The notes beneath the pieces were generated by a model. It made no database searches and was not told where the DNA came from. It was given only the letters and a program-made list of their open reading frames with translations. 64,000 nt of DNA from Bartonella queenslandensis (GTDB lineage Bacteria > Pseudomonadota > Alphaproteobacteria > Rhizobiales > Rhizobiaceae): positions 62,001 to 126,000 of the forward strand of contig NZ_NAAI01000006.1 of the NCBI RefSeq assembly GCF_018155095.1. Direction: 5' to 3'. Within the stretch, counting starts at the first letter, position 1. Every line of letters begins with the position of its first letter. Shown piece by piece: positions 26,058-36,039 of the stretch. Both the position numbers and the translations under genes were made by a program.

Positions 26058-27110
26058 ATGCCAGCAGCAAAAAATAGAGAACGCGCTTCCATCGTTTTAA
26101 CAAAATTAAAGATCTTAGATGACTTCCTCAATAATGAGAATTTATTTGAAATTGTCGTCAACCGCCCCGGTGAAGTGATTGTTGAAGGTCCAAATGGTTG
26201 GCAAACCCACACCATACAAGAATTGACCTACAGCGAACTAGAAGGCATTGCAAAAGTTGTTGCTGCCTACACAACCCAAAAAATCAGTGTCGAAAACCCT
26301 GTTCTCTCCGCAACACTTCCCAATAACGAACGCATACAAATTGTTATGCCCCCTGCTGTTGCCCCCAATACCATTAGCATGACAATTCGCAAACCCTCAT
26401 CACGCACTTTTTCTCTTGAAAGTTTACACGAAAACCAGCTGTTCTCTGTAACAAGAAACGTTAGTTTCACACCCCTTGAGCAGATGGCAAAACGAGAAAA
26501 TGAACTCTCTGATACAGAAAAAGAACTAACAGATCTCTTTATTGCCAAGGACTTTTGTACATTTTTAGAACGCGCCGTTATTACACAACAAAATATCTTA
26601 ATCTCTGGCAAAACCGGTTCTGGTAAAACAACCCTCTCCAAAGCTTTAATTGCCAAAATCCCTGACTATGAACGAATTCTCACCATTGAAGACACCCCAG
26701 AACTCGTCGTTCCACACGCCAACAAAGTCCAACTTTTTTATTCAAAAGATAACCAAGGTTTAGCAAAAGCTGGTGCAAAAGAACTGCTTGAATCTGGATT
26801 ACGCATGCGCCCTGATAGAATCCTCCTACAAGAGCTGCGTGATGGTACAGCCTTTTACTATATCCGTAATGTCAACTCCGGTCACCCAGGCTCTATCACC
26901 ACTGTCCATGCCTCAACAGCACTTTCAGCTTTTGAGCAAATGACCCTTCTCGTCAAAGAAAGTGATGGTGGTGGTAATTTAGCACGGGATGATATCCGCG
27001 GCTTATTAATCTCTATGATAGATGTCATCATCCAATGCAAACGTTTGGAAGGAAAATTTCGTGTAACAGAAATCTATTACGACCCCTTCAAACGTCGTGA
27101 TGCTTTTTAA
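26058..27110 (+). CDS. virB11: VirB11-like traffic ATPase
   Basis: The 350-residue hexameric ATPase of the secretion channel has Walker A GKTGSGKTT near residue 184, an Asp box (ERILTIEDTPEL), RMRPDRILLQELRDG (Walker B region) and the His box GHPGSITTVHAST. It is the last recognisable virB gene; no virD4 follows, only relics of eexN and virB6. The start is preceded by AGTATATT rather than a clear ribosome site. Confidence 0.93.
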   Translation: MPAAKNRERASIVLTKLKILDDFLNNENLFEIVVNRPGEVIVEGPNGWQTHTIQELTYSELEGIAKVVAAYTTQKISVENPVLSATLPNNERIQIVMPPAVAPNTISMTIRKPSSRTFSLESLHENQLFSVTRNVSFTPLEQMAKRENELSDTEKELTDLFIAKDFCTFLERAVITQQNILISGKTGSGKTTLSKALIAKIPDYERILTIEDTPELVVPHANKVQLFYSKDNQGLAKAGAKELLESGLRMRPDRILLQELRDGTAFYYIRNVNSGHPGSITTVHASTALSAFEQMTLLVKESDGGGNLARDDIRGLLISMIDVIIQCKRLEGKFRVTEIYYDPFKRRDAF

Positions 27111-27177
27111 AAAAAACGATACCCTCCCCTCTCTTATGCCAATAGAGATTTTTTAAGAGCACGATTAACGGCTAGAT

Positions 27178-27358
27178 ATGAAGAAAACTTGCAGTGTAGC
27201 AGAATTTAAAAAAGATCCAAAATTGATGAAAAATTTCAAGCTGAAATGAAAACCGAGATTGAAAGAATGAGAGCTAAGGCTAAACAATAGAAGCCGAACA
27301 AGAAGCAAAACAACAAACTGAAGAAGAACGAAGAGCAAAAGAACAAAATAACGACTAA
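27178..27358 (+). pseudogene. EexN relic after virB11
   Basis: The sequence begins ATGAAGAAAACTTGCAGTGT and matches the EexN core (CSVAEFKKDPKLM), then is shortened and frameshifted; its last 60 bp match the 3' end of copy 2 (EERRAKEQNND). The signal peptide region is missing. It shows that the eexN unit was also copied to the end of the operon. Confidence 0.7.
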
Positions 27359-27395
27359 ATTAATAAAAACACACAATGAATAGCGGAGTATCTAA

Positions 27396-27608
27396 ATGGA
27401 AATAGAAACCAAAGGCATATCCACTACTATAGAAAGTACCTCGATGCCCCCACTTACAGGATCAACGGGTAAAACCACCGCATATCACTATTGCGCTTTA
27501 GCTGCTCAACTTAAAGAGCTCTGTATAATTTATAATACATTTATGGCAAATGTCTGTGCCCTAGATTTATCATCACTGGTTGTAAAACAACCGATAACAC
27601 AAGCATAA
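27396..27608 (+). pseudogene. Truncated virB6 N-terminus, copy 4
   Basis: A 70-codon frame (MEIETKGISTTIESTSMPPL...LKELCIIYNTFMANVC) is most like the copy at 20,026. A small deletion changes the frame of the eexN-derived end, so the lipobox-like tail is lost here (VVKQPITQA). Confidence 0.6.
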
Positions 27609-27656
27609 TTTAAAGATTGTGCTTAAACCTTAAAAAACTGAAAGGGGAAATATCCT

Positions 27657-28079
27657 ATGAATAAAGTTTTCATAACAACATTGCTGCTTTGCACAGGACT
27701 TATCACAGTTGGTTGTGAAAAAACTTATAGCGTCGCAGAATTTAAAAAAAATCCACAGTTGATGGAAGAATGGGATGCGAAATGTGGATTCTCAGGAACT
27801 GCCAAAAATTGTGAAAACCTAAGGTTAGCAGGGCTTGAACTTGAAAAGGAATATGAAGCAAAAGCTGAAGAAAGAGCACGTGCACGCGAAGAAGAAAATC
27901 GTAAGGCAATGGAAAGATTTAAAGCCGAAATGGAAGCTGACCATAAAAGAAGGCAAGCTGCATATGAAGAAATAAAAGCTGAAAATGAAAAAAGAGAAGC
28001 TGAAGAAAAAGCAAAAGAACAAGCCGAAAGAGAAGCAGAAGAGCGTGCTAAAGCTAAACAAAAACAGGATAATAATTGA
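27657..28079 (+). CDS. eexN: EexN-like entry-exclusion lipoprotein, copy 5
   Basis: The largest copy, 140 residues: lipobox LLLCTGLITVGC, core EKTYSVAEFKKNPQLMEEWDAKCGFSGTAKNCENLRLAGLELEKEY, and the longest charged helical tail (about 75 residues of Glu, Lys, Arg, Ala). It is more divergent in the core than copies 1-4 and is the only one outside virB2-virB11. It has its own ribosome site (GAAAGGGGAAA). Confidence 0.78.
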   Translation: MNKVFITTLLLCTGLITVGCEKTYSVAEFKKNPQLMEEWDAKCGFSGTAKNCENLRLAGLELEKEYEAKAEERARAREEENRKAMERFKAEMEADHKRRQAAYEEIKAENEKREAEEKAKEQAEREAEERAKAKQKQDNN

Positions 28080-28111
28080 ATCAGAAATGATCATATTTGA
28101 TAGAATGGACG

Positions 28112-28358
28112 TGCAATAACATTCGACAAAATAACTTACGGGTTTGTGCTAAGGGGGTGAGGTTAGGTGATGGGTTACCTTGCGGACTTTAGCTTTATAG
28201 AGCGTAATTTAACGGACCCTATCATAAAAATAATGAATGAAAACATTAAAGAACTTTCATCAGGTTTAAGTGCTCCGCTTAAAGCGTCTTGTACAATCTA
28301 CATTGCATTACAGCATTCAAAATTTCTTAAAGCTCAAGCACCCATGAGAACATCATGA
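28112..28358 (+). pseudogene. Truncated virB6 N-terminus, copy 5, split by a repeat insertion
   Basis: Bases 28,100-28,138 match the start region of virB6 (22,020-22,060), then a 48-bp foreign repeat (28,139-28,186) interrupts, and virB6-like sequence resumes ([27 protein letters not shown]), better preserved relative to true virB6 than the other fragments. It ends inside the last codons of glmM, which marks the right edge of the T4SS island. Confidence 0.7.
28139..28186 (-). repeat. Single inverted copy of the ~44-bp repeat
   Basis: This segment is the reverse complement of units in the array at 29,957-30,217 (GCACAAACCCG; CCGCAAGGTAACCCATCACC). It lies inside a virB6 fragment, so the repeat was inserted there. 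Confidence 0.8.
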
Positions 28359-29692
28359 TGCGTAATAATATCCATCAACTCTGTTACGACCGTGTCCAAC
28401 ACTTCTCGTGCATCACCTTCAGCCATAAGTCGGATAACCGGCTCAGTCCCAGAGGCACGGATTACCAACCGTGCCTCTTTTCCCAACTGCTTCTCTGCTT
28501 GATCAATAGCTGTTTTGACGGGATTTTTTTTCAAGACATTTTTATTTTTAATCGTTACATTTTTTAAGATTTGCGGTACAGGTTCAAACCGTTTACACAA
28601 TTGGCTCATAGGACTTTGGCTTTCTTTCATACAAGCTAAAATTTGCAAGGCAGCTACCAACCCATCACCGGTTGTTCCAAAATCACTGAGCACAATATGT
28701 CCAGAAGCCTCACCTCCAACATTATATCCCTTTTTACGCATGGCATCGACAACATAACGATCTCCAACTTTTGTCCTGATAAGCTCCAACCCTTTTCCGT
28801 TCAAAAACCGCTCCAGTCCCAAATTGGACATAATCGTTGTGACAACCCCATTGCATCGTAACCGTCCCATTTTATGCCAATTTTCAGCAATCACAGCAAT
28901 CAACTGATCCCCATCAACCGTTTGTGCTTTTTCATCAACAATAAGAACACGATCGCCATCTCCATCAAGAGCAATACCTACATCAGCACGCACTTCATGC
29001 ACTTTGCGTTTTAAAGAGCTTAAATCAGTTGAGCCACATTTTTGATTAATATTGGTCCCATTGGGCTCATCATGAATAGCAAAAACCTCAGCCCCTAATT
29101 CCCATAAAGCACGGGGTGCCGCTTTATAAGCAGCCCCATTGGCACAATCCACAACAATACGCACAGCATCTAAGCGAACATCACGGGGCAAAGTTCGTTT
29201 GGCATATTCGATATAACGATAAATATCCCCCTCGACCCGTTTTGCAGAACCAATTTCAGCAGAACTTGCTAAAGATTTTGAAAGATCTGTATCGATCAAT
29301 TGTTCAATTTTTGCTTCCATATCATCTGAAAGTTTAAAACCATCAGGGCCAAAAAGTTTAATTCCATTATCATAGAAAGGATTATGAGAAGCAGAAATCA
29401 TCACCCCAAGATCCGCACGCAAAGAGCGACAAAGCATTGCAACAGCAGGTGTTGGTACGGGTCCTAATAAAAAAACTTCCATCCCCGCAGCAGTCAATCC
29501 TGAAACCAAAGCATTTTCTAACATATAGCCAGATAACCTCGTATCCTTGCCAATCACCACACGACGCGATTGATGTTGTGAACGGAATAAAACCCCTACA
29601 GCCATACCCACCTTCATGGCAAAATCAGCTGTCATAGGAAATGAATTGGCTTTTCCCCGAATTCCATCTGTACCAAAATATTTTTGCACCAT
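28334..29692 (-). CDS. glmM: Phosphoglucosamine mutase
   Basis: GlmM converts glucosamine-6-phosphate to glucosamine-1-phosphate for peptidoglycan and lipid A. The 452-residue protein has the N-terminal [13 protein letters not shown], the phosphoserine loop [16 protein letters not shown] (active Ser near residue 102), the metal loop DGDGDR near 242-247, GEASGH near 328 and the phosphate-binding [12 protein letters not shown] near the end. Length is normal. It is the last gene of the tilS-ftsH-glmM group and its 3' end touches the T4SS island. Confidence 0.97.
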   Translation of the reverse strand: MVQKYFGTDGIRGKANSFPMTADFAMKVGMAVGVLFRSQHQSRRVVIGKDTRLSGYMLENALVSGLTAAGMEVFLLGPVPTPAVAMLCRSLRADLGVMISASHNPFYDNGIKLFGPDGFKLSDDMEAKIEQLIDTDLSKSLASSAEIGSAKRVEGDIYRYIEYAKRTLPRDVRLDAVRIVVDCANGAAYKAAPRALWELGAEVFAIHDEPNGTNINQKCGSTDLSSLKRKVHEVRADVGIALDGDGDRVLIVDEKAQTVDGDQLIAVIAENWHKMGRLRCNGVVTTIMSNLGLERFLNGKGLELIRTKVGDRYVVDAMRKKGYNVGGEASGHIVLSDFGTTGDGLVAALQILACMKESQSPMSQLCKRFEPVPQILKNVTIKNKNVLKKNPVKTAIDQAEKQLGKEARLVIRASGTEPVIRLMAEGDAREVLDTVVTELMDIITHHDVLMGA

Positions 29693-29956
29693 GCCTCTTT
29701 CCTTTTACACTTATTCCCTCGGGCTTTTCTTTAAAACTCTAACAGTCCCCTCAGTACAATAGCCCCCTCACCCATACTCACCATATAAACGAGACCATTG
29801 AACTCGCCCCTCATCTTTTTAGATGATAAAAAATCCTATTCACCCTCTACACATCTAAATCCCTCTCAACCAATGATGTTTCTACATCTCACACATAAAG
29901 TAATATCATTCCCTAACAAGACTTTACACATCCCTTGAACACAACCAAAGGATAAT

Positions 29957-30217
29957 CTCACACCCTTAGCCAAATCCGCAAGGTAACCCATCACCTAACC
30001 TCACACCCTTGGCCAAATCCGCAAGGTAATCCATCACCTAACCTCACCCCCTTAGCACAAATCCGCAAGGCAAACCATCGCCTAACCTCACCCCCTTAGC
30101 ACAAATCCGCAAGGTAACCCATCGCCTAAACTCACACCCTTGGCACAAACCCGCAAGGTAACCCATCGCCTAAACTCACACCCTTGGCACAAATAATTCG
30201 CAAAGTAACAGACCACC
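29957..30217. repeat. Tandem array of a 43-44-bp repeat, about six units
   Basis: Five full units and one diverging unit start with CTCACACCCTT or CTCACCCCCTT and contain CCGCAAGGTAACCCATC. Units begin at 29,957, 30,000, 30,043, 30,087, 30,131 and 30,175. The array lies between glmM and ftsH in a 700-bp gap with no gene. A single inverted copy is at 28,139-28,186. Confidence 0.9.
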
Positions 30218-30306
30218 TTGTCCTCTGCTAAAGCTGCTATAATAGCTATAATACAACAGCTTTGCTTAATTTTTTGCTTCTATATTTTGACAAATATTAC
30301 ATCAAA

Positions 30307-30327
30307 GGCGCAAGCTTTGCTTGCGCC
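30307..30327. terminator. Hairpin downstream of ftsH
   Basis: A perfect stem GGCGCAAGC-TTT-GCTTGCGCC stands about 60 bp beyond the ftsH stop. On the minus strand it is followed by TTTGATG, a weak T-tract. It may end ftsH transcription ahead of glmM or protect the mRNA end. Confidence 0.55.
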
Positions 30328-30388
30328 CTTCTCAAAAAATTTATAATTTTTTCCAAAACATCGTCACTCAAGAATTACTAAAAGGTTC

Positions 30389-32557
30389 TTATTTTCCTTT
30401 ATCAGATTCCGCAGGTTTTGACTTTTTTTCAGCACTATTTTTACTTTGAGAGTGATTGACTGATTTTGTGGTACCTTTTGCACCTTGTGCCTTTTTCTCA
30501 GCTTCACTAGATTGCGCTTTTTTAGACTCAGCATTCTTGGATTGAGTCCCACTGGATTTTACTGTTTTATTCCCGACAGCTTCCTCTGCTTTTCCTGCCT
30601 CACCTTTAACGGTTTCTTCTTTATGGGACACTTTTTTAGGCGCTATTTTAGCGTCTTTTTCATCAACCACAGAGTCCCCTGCCTTCACTGTACCCGTTTT
30701 TGGAACAGAAGAAGTCCGCGGAGCAGCACTCTCATCTTTCTGGGTCCGTGAAGGAGGCTTTCCTGCAATAACCTCATTAATTTCAGCGCCTGTTAAAGTT
30801 TCATATTCCAACAAGCCCTGTGCTAAAGCAAACCATTCTTTTCTTTTTGTTTTCAAAATATTGGTCGCACTTTTATAGGCATCATCAATAAGTTTACGCA
30901 CTTCCATATCAATCATGCGCGCTGTTTCTTCAGAAACATTTTGTGTTCGCGCAACAGAATGACCTAAAAAGACTTCATCTTGATTATCGCCATAAGCGAC
31001 ATTTCCAAGCAGATCAGAAAATCCCCACCGTGTGATCATCGCACGTGCTAATTTAGTTGCTTGCTCAATATCAGAAGAAGCCCCCGACGTGATATTTTCC
31101 TTTCCAAACTTCAATTCTTCAGCCACACGTCCGCCCATCATGATAGCCAAACGAGAAATCATCCACCGATAACTCATGGAATAGCGATCGCCTTCAGGCA
31201 ATTGCATCACCATTCCCAATGCCCTTCCCCTTGGAACAATGGTTGCTTTGTGGACAGGATCGGCAACTGGCACATTGAGAGCTACGATAGCGTGGCCTGC
31301 TTCGTGATAAGCAGTGAGTTCTTTTTCCTCTTGTGTCATAGCGGTTGAACGACGTTCAGCCCCCATCATCACCTTATCTTTTGCATCTTCGAATTCTTGC
31401 ATTGTCACGACTCTTTTATTACGACTCGCAGCCATAAGAGCAGCTTCATTGACAAGATTCATCAAATCCGCACCGGAAAATCCTGGTGTTCCCCTTGCCA
31501 AAACCTTTAAGTCAACATTAGGGGCTAAAGGCACATTGCGCACATGTACTTTCAAGATTTGCTCACGCCCAGAAACATCAGGGTTTGGCACAACAACTTG
31601 TCGATCGAAACGCCCTGGTCTCAATAAAGCAGGATCAAGCACATCAGGCCGGTTAGTTGCAGCAATAAGAATAATACTTTCATTGGGCTCAAACCCATCC
31701 ATTTCGACAAGCAACTGATTTAAAGTCTGCTCGCGTTCATCATTTCCACCACCAAGTCCAGCCCCCCGATGGCGTCCAACAGCATCGATTTCATCGATAA
31801 AGATAATACAAGGTGCATTTTTTTTAGCCTGTTCGAACATATCACGCACACGGCTCGCCCCCACCCCTACAAACATTTCAACAAAATCAGACCCTGAAAT
31901 GGTAAAGAATGGTACATTGGCTTCACCAGCAACAGAGCGCGCTAACAAAGTTTTACCGGTTCCTGGAGGACCAACCAGCAAAACACCGCGGGGAATACGT
32001 CCCCCTAAGCGTTGAAATTTTTGTGGTTCGCGTAAAAATTCAACAATTTCTTGGAGATCTTGTTTTGCTTCTTCAACGCCAGCAACATCCTTAAAGGTAA
32101 CACGTCCTTGTGCTTCATTAAGCAATCTCGCTTTTGACTTCCCAAATCCCATTGCACCGCGTGATCCATTTTGCATTTGTCGCATAAAAAAGACCCACGC
32201 CCCAACGATAATAATAACAGGCAACAAAGAAAAAAGAAGATTGAGGAAGATACTATTTCCAGAGCTTTCAGGAATAGCTTTAACATTCACATTTTTGCTT
32301 TCCAATTTTTGTATCAAACCTGGATCACGTGGTGCAAAAGTTGAAATAGTTCTACGTTCGACAGTTTGTCCTGTTAATTTTTGACCTTGAATGGTCACCG
32401 ACTTCACCTCATTATTCTCAACTTTTTGCAAAAATTCAGAATAGGAGAGTTCTCCACCACCAGAACGTTGACTATCTCCATTAAAGAGAGAAAACGATAT
32501 AATCAAAATCAAAGCAATAACTCCCCAAATGAGGAGAGAGCGGTAATTGGAATTCAT
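30389..32557 (-). CDS. ftsH: ATP-dependent zinc metalloprotease FtsH
   Basis: This membrane-bound AAA+ protease performs quality control. The 722-residue protein has two membrane helices (about 8-26 and 104-125), Walker [18 protein letters not shown] near residue 195, Walker [16 protein letters not shown], the SRH, and zinc site HEAGH near residue 419. After the protease domain there is a long low-complexity Lys/Ser/Glu-rich tail (about residues 605-722) that is longer than in most relatives. It follows tilS by about 115 bp, the usual alphaproteobacterial order. Confidence 0.97.
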   Translation of the reverse strand: MNSNYRSLLIWGVIALILIISFSLFNGDSQRSGGGELSYSEFLQKVENNEVKSVTIQGQKLTGQTVERRTISTFAPRDPGLIQKLESKNVNVKAIPESSGNSIFLNLLFSLLPVIIIVGAWVFFMRQMQNGSRGAMGFGKSKARLLNEAQGRVTFKDVAGVEEAKQDLQEIVEFLREPQKFQRLGGRIPRGVLLVGPPGTGKTLLARSVAGEANVPFFTISGSDFVEMFVGVGASRVRDMFEQAKKNAPCIIFIDEIDAVGRHRGAGLGGGNDEREQTLNQLLVEMDGFEPNESIILIAATNRPDVLDPALLRPGRFDRQVVVPNPDVSGREQILKVHVRNVPLAPNVDLKVLARGTPGFSGADLMNLVNEAALMAASRNKRVVTMQEFEDAKDKVMMGAERRSTAMTQEEKELTAYHEAGHAIVALNVPVADPVHKATIVPRGRALGMVMQLPEGDRYSMSYRWMISRLAIMMGGRVAEELKFGKENITSGASSDIEQATKLARAMITRWGFSDLLGNVAYGDNQDEVFLGHSVARTQNVSEETARMIDMEVRKLIDDAYKSATNILKTKRKEWFALAQGLLEYETLTGAEINEVIAGKPPSRTQKDESAAPRTSSVPKTGTVKAGDSVVDEKDAKIAPKKVSHKEETVKGEAGKAEEAVGNKTVKSSGTQSKNAESKKAQSSEAEKKAQGAKGTTKSVNHSQSKNSAEKKSKPAESDKGK

Positions 32558-32671
32558 ATTCAGCCCACTTAATCAAATATATATTTCAAACAGTTCCTTT
32601 TAACATATAACCTTGTCATCCCCTTGCCAAGAGATGAGAGGCGGTTTATTCTCTTTTAGAGTCATTTTTCT

Positions 32672-34168
32672 TTATCTTTTCACCTCAAGATTAAAAAAAG
32701 GTTCCACAACATTCACCAGTGCAGCATCCTCGCGTGAGGAAAGCCAATCGAAAGGCGCCATAATCCGCTTGATAATAACATTTTTATGAATAATTGCTTG
32801 AGAAATCAACTCTGGAATATCATACCCTTTATCATTTGAAATCATCAGCAGTGATTGTAAGGAGGGAAAATGAGGCTTTTCAAGATCGAAATTGCTGTTT
32901 TGCAATAAAAATTTCAGCTGTTCTAACTTTGCTGCTCCAACCTTTATAGTCTCAGATTCATGATTTGTAATGCGATAACGCCCATCCCATATAAAAGTTT
33001 CATCTGGCTCCACAAGAGCTTCTTTCATATTTCGCCCTTCACGCCACAAAGCGATACCCTTTTTATTATATTCAATAACACAGCCAGCACAAGTAAAACG
33101 CTTCTTTTCTGGAGAGTTGAGACAGAGTTTTTGAGCAAGGGTGCTTAATTTTTGATTGGAAAGCAAATAAAATCCGCCTCCCATCAACACAGCAAAGAGC
33201 CCCACAACAAAAGGAAAACAGGAATGTTTCTGTAAAAATGGTGCAGGTTTTTCGATAAAACAACGTCCATATTGAACAGTAATATTCAGAGCTAAAATCA
33301 AATCGGCAATATTTTGTGCTTGTCGACGACGCTGCCATGCCGCTTTATTTATTTTTTGAGCAAGATCAGCAAGCTTTTGTGAAGAAAGAGATTGGCGCAC
33401 ACGCACACGTTCAAAATTGCGATCTTCATTAGTTGGGTCATTAATCCATGTTTTTCCTTGTAAGCGTAAATAGTTCCGTAATGTTTGGCGTTTTACCCCA
33501 AGGAGAGGTCGAATCAAACGTATTTTTCTATGCAACAAAGCCTCACGCGGAATACAGGATAAACCACGCTCATAGAGGACCCCATCGCTTGTTTCGGTCA
33601 TATTTTTTCTTGTTTCTTTGGCATGAGCTTCGCCATGTATAGCATCAACTTCACCGTACAACGCACCGGCAAAATCGCCCACATGCCCCTCACTGCGCAT
33701 ACCACCCACTTCACTATGCAAAGGTCCCCTCCTCTTTTGGAGACGTTGACACCGCATTTGATAAGTTTCAACCTGATCATTGAGTGTATGTCCCGTCATA
33801 ATAAGGGAGGCGCCCTGTTTTTGCGCTTCCTGAACCAAGAGATTATAGCGTGCAATACGAGCGCTAAAAGCAAGATGCGTCTTTGGTTTTTTGCCTTCCC
33901 ACCGCACAGTGATATGTTTAATGTGATAATCACGACAAATTTCCGCAACAATTTCTGCTTCACGCGCGGATTCTTTACGCAGCTGATGATCAACAGTAAC
34001 CGCAATTATTTCCGGAGGAATAGAGAAAGTTTCTAAATATTCTTTGACCAAAAACATCAAAGCTAAAGAATCACTTCCCCCAGAGACGGCAAGAACCACC
34101 TTCTGACACTGAATAAAATCCGATGTTTTAAAGAGATCTCTTGCCAGTCTAACGCACACCCAAAACAA
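32672..34168 (-). CDS. tilS: tRNA(Ile)-lysidine synthetase
   Basis: TilS modifies the anticodon C34 of tRNA-Ile2 to lysidine. The 498-residue product has the PP-loop motif VLAVSGGSDSLALM near residues 26-39, followed by ITVDHQLRKESAREA and TGHTLNDQVETYQMR, and the C-terminal region with GRYRI. An insertion of about 50 residues follows the N-terminal motif (residues about 140-200, with repeated GxxHGE-type words) that is not in most TilS. It lies 9 bp behind cpoB. Confidence 0.92.
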   Translation of the reverse strand: MFWVCVRLARDLFKTSDFIQCQKVVLAVSGGSDSLALMFLVKEYLETFSIPPEIIAVTVDHQLRKESAREAEIVAEICRDYHIKHITVRWEGKKPKTHLAFSARIARYNLLVQEAQKQGASLIMTGHTLNDQVETYQMRCQRLQKRRGPLHSEVGGMRSEGHVGDFAGALYGEVDAIHGEAHAKETRKNMTETSDGVLYERGLSCIPREALLHRKIRLIRPLLGVKRQTLRNYLRLQGKTWINDPTNEDRNFERVRVRQSLSSQKLADLAQKINKAAWQRRRQAQNIADLILALNITVQYGRCFIEKPAPFLQKHSCFPFVVGLFAVLMGGGFYLLSNQKLSTLAQKLCLNSPEKKRFTCAGCVIEYNKKGIALWREGRNMKEALVEPDETFIWDGRYRITNHESETIKVGAAKLEQLKFLLQNSNFDLEKPHFPSLQSLLMISNDKGYDIPELISQAIIHKNVIIKRIMAPFDWLSSREDAALVNVVEPFFNLEVKR

Positions 34169-34177
34169 CCTCGCTGC

Positions 34178-35986
34178 TTATTTTACGGGTTTACAAAACA
34201 CAGACTCTAACATTTGATGATGTTTTTTGTTTTTGGCAAAAAGAGTACAATCCTCTTTATTTGCCTCAAGAGCAACCATACTTCTCGCTAATTTCAGCAA
34301 AATTTCGGAGGTATAGAGCTTTTTTTTATCGGCATACCATGCGGTAAGATAAATCTGTGCTGCTTCATGATAGCGCTTTTGTCCCAACAACGATTCAGCC
34401 AACCAAAATAAAGCATCATCACTCAAAGGATCTTTTTTGTAACGATTTTGAAAAACACAAAAACTTTTTTCAGCATCAACATAGTTGGCAGAACGAATAA
34501 AATCATAACCTTCTTTATACAAAGCTTTTGAAGCAGCAAGAATGTCACTCTGATGTGCTTCACTGTGAGCGTTTACGTCATGTGCTTTTTCTAAATGATC
34601 CCCTGTTTCCTCCACATTATGGTCTTTCACATCAGCAACCTTTGTCTGATCACCCGCGCTCAACTCCTGCACCCTCTCTTCTTTTACAGTCTGAGATTTT
34701 TCATCTAACGCGGCATTTTCAATGGAACAAGAATAAACAGAAGAGTCTTTTTTATCAAAAAGTCGGTGAAACTGCTTTTTAACATTTTGCAAATTGTTAT
34801 GCTCAAGTACCATCCGTATTTTATGCAAAAGCTTATCTAAATCATAATCTTTAAATAAAGCCTGCTGATTCTCTAAAATAATCCCTTTATGCTCTGCAAC
34901 ATCCGAAGCTTTCTTCATCACATCAGATGCTTTATCAGCAGCCTCAGTGGCCTTTTCTACCCCTTCAGTAGCAGCTTTATCAGCAACATCAGAAGCTTTC
35001 TTCATCGCATCAGATGCCTTATCACCAGCCACAGTGGCTTTTTCTACCCCTTCGGTAGCAGATTTCTCAACAGCCTCAGAAGCTTTCTTCATCGCATCAG
35101 ATGCCTTATCACCAGCCACAGTGGCTTTTTCTACCCCTTCGGTAGCAGATTTCTCAACAGCCTCAGAAGCTTTCTTCATCGCATCAGATGCCTTATCGGC
35201 AGCCTCAGTAACTTTTTCAACCGCACTGGAAGCAGCTTTATCAGCAACATCAGATGCTTTCTTCATCGCATCAGATGCCTTATCGGCAGCCTCAGAAGCT
35301 TTTTCCATCGCACCGGAAGCAGCTTCACCAACAGCATCAGGTGCTTTCTTCACCGCATCAGATGCCTTATCAGCAGCCTCAGAAGCTTTTTCCATCGCAC
35401 CAGAAACAGCTTCACCAACAGTATCAGAAGCTTTCTTCATCGCATCGGATGCCTTATCGGCAGCCTCAGAAGCTTTTTCCATCGCACTGGAAGCGGCTTT
35501 ATCAGCAACATCAGATGCTTTCTTCACCGCATCAGATGCCTTATCGGCAGCCTCAGAAGCTTTTTCCATCGCACCGGAAGCAGCTTCACCAACAGCATCA
35601 GGTGCTTTCTTCACCGCATCAGATGCCTTATCAGCAGCCTCAGAAGCTTTTTCCATCGCACTGGAAGCGGCTTTATCAGCAACATCAGATGCTTTCTTCA
35701 CCGCATCAGATGCCTTATCGGCAGCCTCAGTGGCTTTTTCTACCCCTTCGGTAGCGGCTTTATCAGCAGCCTCAGAAGCTTTCTTCATTGCATCAGATGC
35801 TTTATCGGCAGCCTCAGTGGCTTTTTCTACCCCTTCGGTAGCAGCTTTATCAGCAGCTTCAACTTTATCCGTATCATGTGCTGGATATTCAGAGGCCTTT
35901 CGTGCCGCACTTTCAGCAAATGAAGCAGAACAAGCTATGAAAACCGCCGTATAAAAAAGTGTTTTCCAGTTGATTTTACGATACAT
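34178..35986 (-). CDS. cpoB: CpoB/YbgF-like Tol-Pal accessory protein with 11 x 29-residue repeats
   Basis: CpoB links peptidoglycan synthesis with Tol-Pal constriction in the periplasm. The 602-residue protein has a signal peptide (to about residue 26), then 11 tandem copies of a 29-residue unit of the form MEKASEAADKASDAVKKAS + DVADKAASSA (about residues 50-370), a linker, and the C-terminal TPR domain (about 475-600; LYKEGYDFIRSANYVDAEKSF, DALFWLAESLLGQKRYHEAAQIY). Family members are usually 250-330 residues with a short coiled coil in place of the repeats. The 87-bp DNA repeat keeps long open frames on the opposite strand, which are artefacts. Position after pal confirms identity. Confidence 0.88.
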   Translation of the reverse strand: MYRKINWKTLFYTAVFIACSASFAESAARKASEYPAHDTDKVEAADKAATEGVEKATEAADKASDAMKKASEAADKAATEGVEKATEAADKASDAVKKASDVADKAASSAMEKASEAADKASDAVKKAPDAVGEAASGAMEKASEAADKASDAVKKASDVADKAASSAMEKASEAADKASDAMKKASDTVGEAVSGAMEKASEAADKASDAVKKAPDAVGEAASGAMEKASEAADKASDAMKKASDVADKAASSAVEKVTEAADKASDAMKKASEAVEKSATEGVEKATVAGDKASDAMKKASEAVEKSATEGVEKATVAGDKASDAMKKASDVADKAATEGVEKATEAADKASDVMKKASDVAEHKGIILENQQALFKDYDLDKLLHKIRMVLEHNNLQNVKKQFHRLFDKKDSSVYSCSIENAALDEKSQTVKEERVQELSAGDQTKVADVKDHNVEETGDHLEKAHDVNAHSEAHQSDILAASKALYKEGYDFIRSANYVDAEKSFCVFQNRYKKDPLSDDALFWLAESLLGQKRYHEAAQIYLTAWYADKKKLYTSEILLKLARSMVALEANKEDCTLFAKNKKHHQMLESVFCKPVK

Positions 35987-36039
35987 TCTTTTCTCCCCTT
36001 AAGAGCTCATTGAATGGTTGAAACAAACCATTCGCTTTC

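Noticed and set aside
29957-30217. Possible CRISPR array
   Set aside because: The 43-44-bp units are directly adjacent with no unique spacers, and no cas genes are present.
34889-35954. Long plus-strand open frames of 344 and 335 codons opposite cpoB
   Set aside because: They are shadows produced by the 87-bp repeat, which has no stops in several frames; composition is repetitive and cpoB on the minus strand has the family domains.
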